From positions 620,001-684,000 of the forward strand of contig NW_024468254.1 in NCBI RefSeq assembly GCF_002104995.1: a DNA stretch of 64,000 nt, written 5' to 3'. Of this stretch, positions 32,650 through 42,357 are shown piece after piece. The notes beneath the pieces were generated by a model. That model was given only the letters and a program-made list of their open reading frames with translations. It was not told the DNA's origin and did not search any database. Numbering within the stretch: position 1 is the stretch's first letter; every line of letters starts with the position of its first letter. This stretch comes from Linderina pennispora (taxonomy: Eukaryota > Kickxellomycota > Kickxellomycetes > Kickxellales > Kickxellaceae). The translations under genes and the position numbers were made by a program.

Positions 32650-35600
32650 TCAGCTGAAAAAATAGGGGCTGCTAAGCACCTCCTCGATCTTGAAGTCGCC
32701 GTGCTCCGGCAGGTCGTCAAACTTGATGTCGACCCACTCGGTGCGCTGCACCAGATGCCCCGCCAGCTCGCCTTCCTTGATCATCTCCGTCACACGCCTG
32801 TACAGGTCCGGCGTGTCTTCCGGATACACCATGATCGTCTGCGGCTCAAAGTCTACCTCGTACTTTTTCTCGATCTTGCTGATGTCCCTGGCCAGCTGCG
32901 CCTTCAGCTGCTCGATCTCCTTGGTTAGCTCCTCCTTGGACTTGTTCGCAGGCTCAGCCTCCTTAGCAGCCTCATCCGCCTTCATTCTAGGCTCGCTCTT
33001 GGCGGAGACCTTCCTGGCCAGCGCCCGCAGCTCCGACACCTTCGCCTTGTGGGCCGCCTTGGCTGCTCTGATGTCCTTCTCGATGTGGCTGATGTTGAGG
33101 CTGCGCGTGTACGCGATGTTGTCGGCCTGGCGCATGGCTGCAAGCATATCGGTCTTGGGGTCAATCTCAACAACCTCCGCCATATCGACCGCCGACAGAT
33201 TAGCGACGACCGTCTCGCGACGCTTGGCAGCATCGATTGCGACCTGCTGCTGCTCAGGCGTCAGCGCCTTCGGTGCCTCGTCCTCGCCGCACAGCGACAG
33301 ATGGTGGGCGGCCAGCTCGCGATCCACCATCTTCTCCTGCTCCTGGCGGATCTGCTTGCGGGCACCGCGACGCCGGGTGCGGATCTTGCCGCCTTGGTCA
33401 AACACATCCTTGGTGACGTACTCCCAGCACACAACCGGCATCTTGTTGTCCTTGTAGCGCTCCTCAAACTCGCTCTTCAGACTGCCCATGATGTCGCGCG
33501 TGTGCAGCTGCACAAACTGGTCCCGCAGAATCATATTCATTTTGTCGACATCGCACGCGTGCGTCCAGTACGAGTCGTGCACCGATGCAAAGACAAGGTC
33601 CGCCTTCTTGCACTCGATGGCCGACAGGATCATGTGCGAGGCATCCAGCGAATGCACAAAGTTCGGCGGGAACGCCGTCTTCTGCTTCTGCGAGTTGACT
33701 GGCGCTGGCATGTTGGCGTCCTGCACGGCGATGTGCTGCAGGCTGGTGGCCACGTTGCGCGTAACCAGCCGGCGGTACGGCTGCACAACCGTCAGGCCCA
33801 GCGGCGTCGTCCACACGACTGTCGTCATCGGCTTGGTGGCTAGGTCGTTGAGGCGCCGCCGCCGCATAGCTCCCGGGCCGAGATCCGGCCGCAGCTCCAT
33901 GATCTGCGTGGAGTCCAGTACCCGGTCGTTGGCCTTCGCGTCCATCATCGCCTCGCGGAACTTCTCCTTCGCATCCTTGTTCTCCAGCACCATGCTGCGC
34001 CATGCTGCTAGCGCCGACGCTGGCATACTCTTAGCAATCCGCCGCGCCGACTCGTTGAGCCAGTTCTGGATTTGCTGCGCCTGCGTGAACATCTCGCCCA
34101 GCGACTCGAAAATCTTCTTCGCCACATACATCGCCAGCTTGGACACCTTCAGCACATCAAACGCGTGCTGCCCATGCTCGTCCTTGACCTCGCGCAGTCG
34201 CGCTGCGATCTGCTCCTTGGCACCAATCAGTGTCACGCCATACACGTTGGTCATGACTGTCTGCTTCACGATCTTGCGTGTGAGCTGGCCCTGCAACAGC
34301 AGCGCTTCCTCGACGCCCTGCTCGGCATCCTCGTTGACTCGGCGCTCGACCACACGCAGGATTCCAGAATACACATCCTGCGGGCTCCCGCTGGGCACCA
34401 GATTGACCTCTTGCGCACCTTTGGTGTCGCGGCCCATCGCCGCGTAGTGCTGCAGACCGTTGCACGTACCGTCCTGGTGCACGTGCAGATGGCTGACATA
34501 CTTGGCGGGGTCCGGCGACCGCAGCGCACTGGTCAGCTCAATGCACGCAGCCAGCGCCTGCCACGGATCCTCGGCCTCGAGCCACCACGGCCGCTCTACC
34601 CCCTCGTCCCCATGCAGGAACGCCTCCGGGACCGGATCATCGGCGGATTCCATGATTTTGGCCAGGTTGTCCTCGACAAACTGCAGCCGGTCCTGGTGCG
34701 ACAGCTTATCCTTGCCGCACAGGTTGGCCAGATGGATGCGCAGCCAGTACATCCCGCGCTCCGTCAGCTCGCGGCCCTCGTGGAACAGGAGAAGACCGCG
34801 GCACAGGTCGTTGCCCAGGTGGTTGAAGTGCGGCGGTATCGGGTACGCGCGTCCGCGGAAGTCCATGTTGTGCGGGAAGTACATTGGGTGGTCCAGGAAC
34901 GCCCGGGCAATCTCGACTTTATAGTTACAGTCGCAGCGCTGCGAGTGCTGGTTGGCACGCCCGTTGGTCCATTCCTTCATCTCGACAGAGTACTTGAGCT
35001 TGGCCTGCGCGTTCGTTTCGTAGTCCTCAGGCTTTGTCGGCTCCGGCACATCGTAGGTGCTTGGCGGGATCTCGGCAATCTCACGCCCCGAATTCCACAC
35101 CTTGCGCACGGCCTCAAACACCGGCTTGTTGATCGACCACTTGGTCAGACCCAGCGAGTCGAGCCCCGCCAGCAGCGTCGTGAGCCGGTCCTCGTTCGAT
35201 GCCTTCTTCAGATACCGCAGCTGCTCACCGCTCTCCTTCATGCGCATGCACGGCTCGTTTTGTGTCAGGTACCCACCAGAGTTATATGTCAGCCATGGCC
35301 GCGGTGGCACCAGCATCGGAAGGTATCGCGCGTTGACAACGCTGATGAGCGAGTCTTGGCGGAACATCTCCCGCAGCGACCCGTGCGGCACCACCACACC
35401 GTACTTGCGACCCTTCAGCATCACATACGAGTGCGTGAACGCTGGCACCGGCCGCGTCAAGAGCTGGTCTGTGCTCTCGTCGCGGTACTGCTCGGGCACC
35501 CGCGCTGCCTCGATCAGCATCGACAGCAGAAGCGAGCCGATCCGTGTCTTGGTTGGGATATCCCACGAGTCGAGCCACGCCTGTGTCGCGCTGTCGCGAG

Positions 35601-37161
35601 CCAGAGATGCCTGTGCCCGCCGCACTGTCATGTTGAACAGCTTGCCTGATGACGCCAGCTTGGCCACCGATACGTTGCGGCCAGCGATATGCCTGTTCGT
35701 GCGCTTCTTCATGTTCTCGAACCGGATCTCATTGTGCACAGCTGTGGCCAGATTTGTCACCAGCGACACCGTCTTGACGCCGTTGATCTTGACTGACGCG
35801 TCGGCTGCATAATCCTTGTGGTCGGTAGCCTGGATGCGCAGCACCTCGAGGATTGTGATCACCGCCAGCTTTGGAGCATCCAGCTGCAGCAAGAACCGCC
35901 CGTACTGCGCCCGTGCGTGGTCGCTGTGGTCCTCCATCGCCTTCTCGCACCGCGCCTGCTCCTCCTCAATCAGCAGCTCGAGCTGCGGCAGCCAGTCCGC
36001 TGATACCTTCTTGAGTCGACTCAGATCAGTCGATAGCAGTGGGTCGCCACGCTGGCTGTTGATCTCTTTGAATCGCGCCAGCGCCACGTCGTACGTGTCG
36101 CGCTCCAGCCGCAGCTGCAGGTTATATCCCTCGAGATCGTTGCAACTCAGCGACTGCAGCACACCCTGCAGCTGCTGGATGCCCAGCACACCGGTCGAGG
36201 CGAGCCCCGAAGATTTTGTCTTGTCGCTGTCGACTGTCAGCAGCATGTCGCTATTTTCCGCTGTCCTGTTCAGGTCGACACCCGACTCTTCTGAGATCTG
36301 GTTCAAACGCTGCTCGGCATCCTTGACGGCATCGAGCAACTTGGCTGCAACATCCACATTCTCCTGGTTCTCGCTCAAGATCCCACGCGCCACCTCCTTG
36401 ATCTTGTCGATATCGCTGTCCGACAGATATGAGCTGAGTAGTAGATCACGGAAGTTGTGCCCGCCACGCAGCATCTCTTGCATCAGCACCACCGCGACAT
36501 TGCGCATATCGAACCGCACGAACCCGCCGATCAGGATTGCAAACGTGTTGGTGTTGGGCTCGACCTTGTAGTGCCGCTCCATCTGGTCGTACCACAGCAA
36601 TGCCTCCGTCGTCAGCGGCCGCGGCTTGGCTGCCAGAAGCCCGCCGATGATCTCGTTGTGAATCGACACGTCCACTACCTCGTGCATGGCTTCTGGGTAC
36701 AGCCTGTACAGGCCTATCAGAATCCGCTGCGCCCGGTCTGCGTTGCCGTTTATCAGACACGCCTGCATCATCGACAATTGCTCTGTCAGCGATTTCCCCG
36801 TCTGCAGGTAGTGCAGCATCTCTGTGTCCTCGCGCATATCGTTCAGTGCAATCAGGCCTTTGTTAGCCGGTGCAAACAGCGAATTGCTATCGTCTAGTGC
36901 CACCACTGCTTCGGACTTTTCGCTCTGCTCTTGCTGCTGCTGCTGTTGCTGCAGCCGCAACGCCACCTGTTGGCTAAACCCCCGAATATGTGTTGATGCT
37001 TGCTTGTGCGCCTGTAGCCGTGCATGAATGTATGGTGATGGTAGTGATGGTAGCGCAACTGTGCGCAGTGACCGCATGGCTAGGGGTTGTCGAGAAAACA
37101 GCGCCCTGCTACTCTGCGATCCGCTGTTGGATCGGATCGCCCGTAACAAGAGTTGGCTCAT
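32650..37161 (-). CDS. RPO41: Mitochondrial DNA-directed RNA polymerase
   Basis: A single-subunit, T7-like polymerase that transcribes mitochondrial DNA. From the ATG at 37161 it has 1503 residues and begins with a mitochondrial presequence (MSQLLLRAIRSNSG..., Arg/Ser-rich). A PPR-like region follows (about 190-260), then the N-terminal domain and the polymerase core. Motif A is HQDGTCNGLQHYAAMGRD. The O-helix motif is RKIVKQTVMTNVYGVT. Motif C is SVHDSYW, after FVHSLDASHM. The C-terminus ends with the invariant-looking SPYFFS. Between the FVQLHTRDIMGSLKSEF helix and that end lies an extra segment of about 225 residues (roughly 33425-32745). It is charged, Ala/Lys/Glu-rich and coiled-coil-like, and is absent from compact relatives such as human POLRMT. 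The ORF is uninterrupted; codons upstream of 37161 lack an ATG. Confidence 0.95.
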   Translation of the reverse strand: MSQLLLRAIRSNSGSQSSRALFSRQPLAMRSLRTVALPSLPSPYIHARLQAHKQASTHIRGFSQQVALRLQQQQQQQEQSEKSEAVVALDDSNSLFAPANKGLIALNDMREDTEMLHYLQTGKSLTEQLSMMQACLINGNADRAQRILIGLYRLYPEAMHEVVDVSIHNEIIGGLLAAKPRPLTTEALLWYDQMERHYKVEPNTNTFAILIGGFVRFDMRNVAVVLMQEMLRGGHNFRDLLLSSYLSDSDIDKIKEVARGILSENQENVDVAAKLLDAVKDAEQRLNQISEESGVDLNRTAENSDMLLTVDSDKTKSSGLASTGVLGIQQLQGVLQSLSCNDLEGYNLQLRLERDTYDVALARFKEINSQRGDPLLSTDLSRLKKVSADWLPQLELLIEEEQARCEKAMEDHSDHARAQYGRFLLQLDAPKLAVITILEVLRIQATDHKDYAADASVKINGVKTVSLVTNLATAVHNEIRFENMKKRTNRHIAGRNVSVAKLASSGKLFNMTVRRAQASLARDSATQAWLDSWDIPTKTRIGSLLLSMLIEAARVPEQYRDESTDQLLTRPVPAFTHSYVMLKGRKYGVVVPHGSLREMFRQDSLISVVNARYLPMLVPPRPWLTYNSGGYLTQNEPCMRMKESGEQLRYLKKASNEDRLTTLLAGLDSLGLTKWSINKPVFEAVRKVWNSGREIAEIPPSTYDVPEPTKPEDYETNAQAKLKYSVEMKEWTNGRANQHSQRCDCNYKVEIARAFLDHPMYFPHNMDFRGRAYPIPPHFNHLGNDLCRGLLLFHEGRELTERGMYWLRIHLANLCGKDKLSHQDRLQFVEDNLAKIMESADDPVPEAFLHGDEGVERPWWLEAEDPWQALAACIELTSALRSPDPAKYVSHLHVHQDGTCNGLQHYAAMGRDTKGAQEVNLVPSGSPQDVYSGILRVVERRVNEDAEQGVEEALLLQGQLTRKIVKQTVMTNVYGVTLIGAKEQIAARLREVKDEHGQHAFDVLKVSKLAMYVAKKIFESLGEMFTQAQQIQNWLNESARRIAKSMPASALAAWRSMVLENKDAKEKFREAMMDAKANDRVLDSTQIMELRPDLGPGAMRRRRLNDLATKPMTTVVWTTPLGLTVVQPYRRLVTRNVATSLQHIAVQDANMPAPVNSQKQKTAFPPNFVHSLDASHMILSAIECKKADLVFASVHDSYWTHACDVDKMNMILRDQFVQLHTRDIMGSLKSEFEERYKDNKMPVVCWEYVTKDVFDQGGKIRTRRRGARKQIRQEQEKMVDRELAAHHLSLCGEDEAPKALTPEQQQVAIDAAKRRETVVANLSAVDMAEVVEIDPKTDMLAAMRQADNIAYTRSLNISHIEKDIRAAKAAHKAKVSELRALARKVSAKSEPRMKADEAAKEAEPANKSKEELTKEIEQLKAQLARDISKIEKKYEVDFEPQTIMVYPEDTPDLYRRVTEMIKEGELAGHLVQRTEWVDIKFDDLPEHGDFKIEEVLSSPYFFS

Positions 37162-37541
37162 GGCACGTCTTTTAAGGTAGTATTGCTTGTATATAGGTCG
37201 CTGAAGCGGTCCGAAAAGGTCTAAAGTTTCCCAGCTGAAATACACGGAATGCAGGAGTGAAGGTCTCGTAAATGCCTCAGGCTGCCGCTGACACAAGAAG
37301 CAATAGAAGGTGCAATAAGAAGTATCGAAATAAGGAACCTGTCACAAAGGGATAGAGCTAAAGATAAACGAAGAGCGGGGTGAAGAGAAAACTTTTTTTT
37401 TTTGACTCGATCTCTGCATAAGCACGGCTTTAGAAGAAAAAAATGTGTGGGTTGTTTGCTGCGAGATTCCGACCAATCCTTGATCCGATACCTGATTCCC
37501 CCAACACCAGACTGTGCGCGCCTGATCAGGAACGCCTGCCA
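37162..37541. other. RPO41 promoter and BAHD gene 3' flank
   Basis: 380 bp including an oligo(T) run near 37388. No gene is seen. Confidence 0.5.
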
Positions 37542-38906
37542 TCAATACTCTCCAATAAATGGTCTGAGCATGTCCGACCGCCCCAGGTCGATGTTTTCGG
37601 GTTGCGAAATATACAGCTCCAGGTCGGCGCCGCTGTCGCTGCTGGGTGGGCCTGGCCAGAACCTCACGCACCCATCAAACGGCAAATACGGCGGCCGCAC
37701 ATATTCAGGGCTGCCCGAGCCAAAATCCAGCTTGTAAATAGGGAATGTGCGGCTCGACGAAACTGTGCACTTGACTGCTGCCGGGTGGATATACGAGAAC
37801 ATGGTCCGCTTGCCCGCACGCCCATGTCTAGCATTGTCGAGCTCCTGCTCCTTTAATGCACGCAGGTATTTGTGTGAGCTGCACATGTACGCCGGTGTCA
37901 CCCGTGCCAGAGTCTGCTGGATACGTGCGGCGATTTGGCCCAGGTCCATTTCGGCAACCTGCGAGACTGTGCAGCGCTCAGCTACGTTGATTACGGCACT
38001 AGCACACAAAGCACTGGGCATCCCCAGGGCCTGGCGTGGGTTTACTGCGCATGTATACTGGGATACGTCATCTGCTATCGCTGGCTTTGCCTGTAGGCGC
38101 AAAGTATTCAACTCTTTCCACAATATCGCACACAAGATAACGTGGAACGACACACCATGCTGCTTTGCCAGTTTGCGTAGCTCTTGCTGCTGAGAAAACG
38201 ACACAACCAGTCTATTCTCCTTTATCTTGTCTTCGCCTGGCAATAGCTCCAATGTATGGCTGTCGGGGTCTGTGGTGATGTACTCAGTGTGGTCAAATAC
38301 CTTTGAGGTGTCTTCGAAGCGGCTGATGTCGGGAAACCCAAATGTTGGCTGCGACGGCAGCTCCTCGATCTCGGAATCCCCCCGCGACAGCCGGTTGCAT
38401 AGATATGCCCAATTATGCATGAAATTCCAGAACGACGCCCCGTCCATCAGTGAGTGGTGATAGTTCACTCCAAGCACCATTCCCTGGTTGCTTGTCAAGT
38501 ACGTGGCTTTTGCCAAGAACATTGGTATGTTTTTGTTCTCCGACGAAATCACGCCTGATGGCGCCTTGGGCACGAACATTTCCTCGTTACTCTCAGAAAC
38601 ATGTCTCGCCGCTTCATCATAGCTGATGTCCAATGTTTGGCTGGTGAACGGCGGGTCATTGAACTTGTCACTGTAATACACCACATCAATCTCCAAGCCT
38701 TGGACATCAAACCATCCGGCAACTGGCGGATAGTGTTTGCGTACTAAAAGTTCCAGGCCGCGCTTCAGCACCGGCAGCGGCATGAAGTCGTCAATACCTC
38801 CATCGTTCTTGAACAGTATCATGTACGAGCAGTACAACTGGTACATGAACGACAGGTTGTCTGTTGCCGAGTATCTGGCTTCACTGCTTTCATTGCTTTG
38901 GGACAT
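37542..38906 (-). CDS. BAHD/HXXXD-type acyltransferase
   Basis: BAHD enzymes move an acyl group from a CoA thioester to a hydroxyl or amine, often in secondary metabolism. The 454-residue protein has the catalytic motif HHSLMDG (HxxxD, near 38450) about one third in. Near the C-terminus is DFGSG in YKLDFGSGSPEYVRPP (near 37718-37735), the structural DFGWG motif with Ser replacing Trp. The intervening region has the NPRQALGMP substitution of the family's second domain. Fungal members include trichothecene 3-O-acetyltransferases, but the acceptor here is unknown and no biosynthetic cluster surrounds it. The start at ATG 38906 is preferred over upstream non-ATG codons. It is intronless. Confidence 0.82.
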   Translation of the reverse strand: MSQSNESSEARYSATDNLSFMYQLYCSYMILFKNDGGIDDFMPLPVLKRGLELLVRKHYPPVAGWFDVQGLEIDVVYYSDKFNDPPFTSQTLDISYDEAARHVSESNEEMFVPKAPSGVISSENKNIPMFLAKATYLTSNQGMVLGVNYHHSLMDGASFWNFMHNWAYLCNRLSRGDSEIEELPSQPTFGFPDISRFEDTSKVFDHTEYITTDPDSHTLELLPGEDKIKENRLVVSFSQQQELRKLAKQHGVSFHVILCAILWKELNTLRLQAKPAIADDVSQYTCAVNPRQALGMPSALCASAVINVAERCTVSQVAEMDLGQIAARIQQTLARVTPAYMCSSHKYLRALKEQELDNARHGRAGKRTMFSYIHPAAVKCTVSSSRTFPIYKLDFGSGSPEYVRPPYLPFDGCVRFWPGPPSSDSGADLELYISQPENIDLGRSDMLRPFIGEY

Positions 38907-39102
38907 GGCTAAAAAGATATGTATGTAGAACAGAGGTAGCATCCGCATTGAATGCCCTGTTGCATAGAATGCACTTGCAGCTTCGTTACACAAGCATGCT
39001 ACTTCATTTACAACTCTCTGCAGTAACGCTTTATAACTTGTCTGCAGATATGGCTTTGTACAAATGAACAGCATAGGATATACTATCATTTGCAATTACT
39101 GT

Positions 39103-41820
39103 CTATCTTTTGGCGCGCGTTTGTGCATTGGGAATATGGCTGGCAGATGGAGCGCGTTGTGCTGTCGATACCACCTCGCTCTTGATCTTCCTCAGCAGAT
39201 GCGATGGCAGCTTACGAGCTGCCTGCAGGCGCCCGGATCCATCAGCTGAACTACTCGGCCGGGGCTCGCTGGCCACTGCCTCTTCAAGCTTTGGCTTTTT
39301 GCTGCTGATCAGTTCGTCGAGGTGTCGCGCCAAACGGCGACCTGAAATGCCTGCCTGCACCTTGTTTTGCCGCTGCAACACAATGACTTCAGACTTTGGC
39401 ATCGAATGGCCGCTCCGCAGCCGCCGCGGAGTGCCTTTGCGCCGCTTGCTATCTGGCGACATGGCCACAGGCGTGGCCTGGGCACCATCGGTTCGATCAG
39501 CTGGCACCCAGCCGCACTGGATCCGCAGCTCCTCTAGAACATCACACAAGGTGTCGTCGAACTGTGCCATGCACGGGCTGCTGATAAAGGCGCCGGCCAG
39601 GTCATTAGGCGCATCGATTACAATAGATGACAGCGAGTCAGACCTCGACAGGTTGCCAGTAGTGCTGGTGGTGCTAGAAATCGGCGAAATAGGTACATCA
39701 TCAAGCGATGCCCAAATGCAGAGCTGATCGACCAGATCGCGCAGTGCCTCCAGCAGCGTCTCGCGCGTGTGCCCGTTGACCAAATCCTTGTTGTGGGACC
39801 GGGCATAGTCCAAGACAAACAGGTGCAGGAGGATCTGAACCCGGCATTCTTGCAGTTGCCACGAGTACTGCTGCTGCGTACTGTTGTCAGGGATCTCCTT
39901 GGCCACATTAATACGCATCTCCTGGAATGCGTTGTCGAAGCTACCACTCCTGCCTGTCACAAAAAAGTCGCCAATGTCAGTGCTAGTCAGAAGAATGTCA
40001 TGCGCGAACCGGTTTAATGTCGATGACTTGTCACCATCGTCTGAGAGACAGAGCGGCTCCAAGGTGTCGAGAACCCGATCAAAGGCCAGGCTTGTGTCAG
40101 TGACAGTCTTTAGGTATACGTTCGAATACCACATCTCGAGTGAAGTTATGCGTGTATCCGCATTATCCACGTCTGCTGATCCCCAAGACTGTATATCTGG
40201 ATCATCCCTGTCAGTCGGGTTCTGCACATGCACGGGGCTAGACAGTGCACTGGCAATGTCTTTTGACCCGAGCAGCGAGCAGTCGAATTGCGATTCGTGG
40301 AATCCCACGTCCACTGAACATCTGTCCAGCCCCTGGACAGGAAAGTCATAGGCGGTATCTTTCCAGCACCAGCTCTCCATCCACGATGGTTCAAAGTGAC
40401 CGGATGGCGGGTCGGTGGGATCAACAAAACGCTGTTCGTCATATTCCGATATGATGTCAGAGATATGCGCATAGGCTATGTCGCTGATATAATAGATCGC
40501 GGCAGTATGGTTTGAAACCGGTACAACCAATGCCAAAGGGTATGACTGCACAGCAGCAGCCGGCTGAAAGAGCGCCCAGCTTTTTGTTGGCTCAGGGGCA
40601 GCTGGTACAGAGCAGCGGCAGATAGTGATCGAACATTTTGGCAGCTGCCCCTTGTCGATATTGCAGTAGATCGGAGGCACGGTACCTACTGCACGGACAA
40701 TCCGCAGCCACACGCTCAAGGGAGCTGTTCCAATCGCTGTCAGCACTGATCTGCAGCCGCTATCACCGTCTTTCGCTATATATGCCTGTTTATAGTCACT
40801 GACAGCTGCTACCATCTCTGCCAGATCGTACCTCCGATGGAGACGACCCTCAGTCAACCATTGTCGCTCAGGAACCGGCAGCTGCCGCAGCTGCACGGTT
40901 GTTTGCGCTCCATCCATTGCCAGCGACCACTCCCTATGCGGCTCCTCGTCAACATCGTCAGAAAATCGGTCAATGACTGCGGATACCTCGCGCGCAAACT
41001 TGCGGCTCCAGCTCGGGTACGTGCGGCGACGATGCCACAGCGAAAACGCAGCAGCAAATGGCAGCCCGCGAACCAGAAGACTGGTGATCGGCACCACACA
41101 GCCACCAAGCGACTCGAAGCAGCTTTCAAACACGCTCTCAATCAGTATGTCGACTGGATCCATGCCTGGGATGGCTCGCTTTGGCGCCATGCTCACAAAG
41201 GTGATGCCGACGCGTTTTCTCGCATAGCTCTCCCACAGGCCCTTGCCAATGACCCCGTCGCGCAGCTCCGTCAGCTGTTCGATCAGCGACACATCATCCT
41301 GGGACTCGGTGTGCATAGCAGGTCCGCGCACAAAGTCACGTAATGCCGCCAGCGATCCAGGTGCGGAGCCAACAACAATCATGTATTTTTGTACCGACAT
41401 GGACTCATTGATGCGCGACGGGTCGGTCCATGTCCGCGTCTGGTTGTTACGTGCCGGTGACCGCATTGTTGCTGGATCTCCCCACTCGACATCAGCCTCG
41501 AGACACATGAGACGTGCATGCAGTGTCTCGATTGGTGCGCAGACCGGTGCTGGCAGGCTGTCGTTGGGCATTTGGTGCATTTCTGCAAGGAATTTGTCGA
41601 CGGTTTCGACATCAATCGCTTTACGTTCACGCACGCTGCGCTTGTGCTGTGCGGTGGTGGGCTTGGGGCGCGACTCTAGGTCAACCAGCTCGTAGTTCCA
41701 TGATATGCGCTGGTGCTGCGCCGCCAGGTATACGAGTATCTGGGCGAGGACTGTGCCCACGGCGCTCTGGGAGTGGCCGACAGCGCGCCTGTCTATGAGG
41801 AAGTACACATGTGACGACAT
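39103..41820 (-). CDS. SLD3: Sld3/Treslin-like DNA replication initiation protein
   Basis: Sld3/Treslin loads Cdc45 at licensed origins once phosphorylated by CDK. The 905-residue protein begins MSSHVYFLIDRRAV, resembling the Treslin N-terminal strand that precedes a vWA-like region. Its centre (about 555-710) fits the Sld3-Treslin domain: EMWYSNVYLKTVTDTSLAF, then FFVTGRSGSFDNAFQEMR, then WQLQECRVQILLHLFVLDYA, which matches the characteristic LQ..QILL.LE helix. The tail is basic and disordered, with a GTPRR sequence (near 39430) that fits the CDK consensus S/T-P-x-R/K, plus KKPKLEE. I start at ATG 41820 because upstream in-frame codons up to 42030 contain no ATG. No intron is evident. It is divergent from HSF1. 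Assignment rests on pattern matching by eye. Confidence 0.65.
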   Translation of the reverse strand: MSSHVYFLIDRRAVGHSQSAVGTVLAQILVYLAAQHQRISWNYELVDLESRPKPTTAQHKRSVRERKAIDVETVDKFLAEMHQMPNDSLPAPVCAPIETLHARLMCLEADVEWGDPATMRSPARNNQTRTWTDPSRINESMSVQKYMIVVGSAPGSLAALRDFVRGPAMHTESQDDVSLIEQLTELRDGVIGKGLWESYARKRVGITFVSMAPKRAIPGMDPVDILIESVFESCFESLGGCVVPITSLLVRGLPFAAAFSLWHRRRTYPSWSRKFAREVSAVIDRFSDDVDEEPHREWSLAMDGAQTTVQLRQLPVPERQWLTEGRLHRRYDLAEMVAAVSDYKQAYIAKDGDSGCRSVLTAIGTAPLSVWLRIVRAVGTVPPIYCNIDKGQLPKCSITICRCSVPAAPEPTKSWALFQPAAAVQSYPLALVVPVSNHTAAIYYISDIAYAHISDIISEYDEQRFVDPTDPPSGHFEPSWMESWCWKDTAYDFPVQGLDRCSVDVGFHESQFDCSLLGSKDIASALSSPVHVQNPTDRDDPDIQSWGSADVDNADTRITSLEMWYSNVYLKTVTDTSLAFDRVLDTLEPLCLSDDGDKSSTLNRFAHDILLTSTDIGDFFVTGRSGSFDNAFQEMRINVAKEIPDNSTQQQYSWQLQECRVQILLHLFVLDYARSHNKDLVNGHTRETLLEALRDLVDQLCIWASLDDVPISPISSTTSTTGNLSRSDSLSSIVIDAPNDLAGAFISSPCMAQFDDTLCDVLEELRIQCGWVPADRTDGAQATPVAMSPDSKRRKGTPRRLRSGHSMPKSEVIVLQRQNKVQAGISGRRLARHLDELISSKKPKLEEAVASEPRPSSSADGSGRLQAARKLPSHLLRKIKSEVVSTAQRAPSASHIPNAQTRAKR

Positions 41821-42357
41821 TGGCAATGCAGAAATGAAAATGCGTTGGAGAGGCGAAGACCAGCAAGCAGTACGGGGTTTGCAGCTCAGATGCCAAATCC
41901 CAGCCGAACACAGCCCCGATGGAGTCGCGGCTCGATCTAGTGGCTCATCATAGCAAGCGAGGTTGCAGCAGGTTGATGAACCGACTAGTGTAAATTTTTT
42001 GCTGGTGTTGTTGAAGTTCCCAAAAACCACTAAAGCGCACTATTTTTTTGTCCTGACACGCTGTCTTTCTGCGTCCTGTTCTTCCTGACACCTTTCTCTT
42101 CGCCCATTTCACATACTTTTATTCCCTCAAAGTCTACTCGTTTATTTCTGGCTCTGCTACCTACACAACTCGAAACAACCAGAGCATTTTTAACTTGCTC
42201 CGTTCCGCAGGTCGAAACCTCCACATCCTCGTTTTTTCTATCCCCTGGTTTCTGAAGCCTATCCTTTGCATAACGGAATTTCGTGCTTTGACCTCTACCC
42301 TCGACCCTTCGGCCGTTTTTATTGAAGGACCCCGCACAGCGCATACACACACCAGCA
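41821..42357. promoter_or_regulatory. Divergent promoter region between SLD3-like gene and HSF1
   Basis: 537 bp between two start codons facing away from each other. The right part is pyrimidine-rich (near 42060-42260), as expected of the HSF1 5' leader. I found no canonical heat shock element (inverted nGAAn triads) here. Confidence 0.5.

Noticed and set aside
34072-35649. 525-codon plus-strand frame
   Set aside because: Antisense to the RPO41 polymerase core; no domain.
39096-39103. Possible fusion of the BAHD frame and the Sld3-like frame
   Set aside because: The two are separate ORFs on the same strand with the BAHD ATG at 38906 and a stop of the Sld3-like gene at 39103; no splice signals link them.
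41821-42357. Heat shock elements for HSF1 self-regulation
   Set aside because: No array of alternating nGAAn/nTTCn units found; single GAA/TTC triplets are expected by chance.
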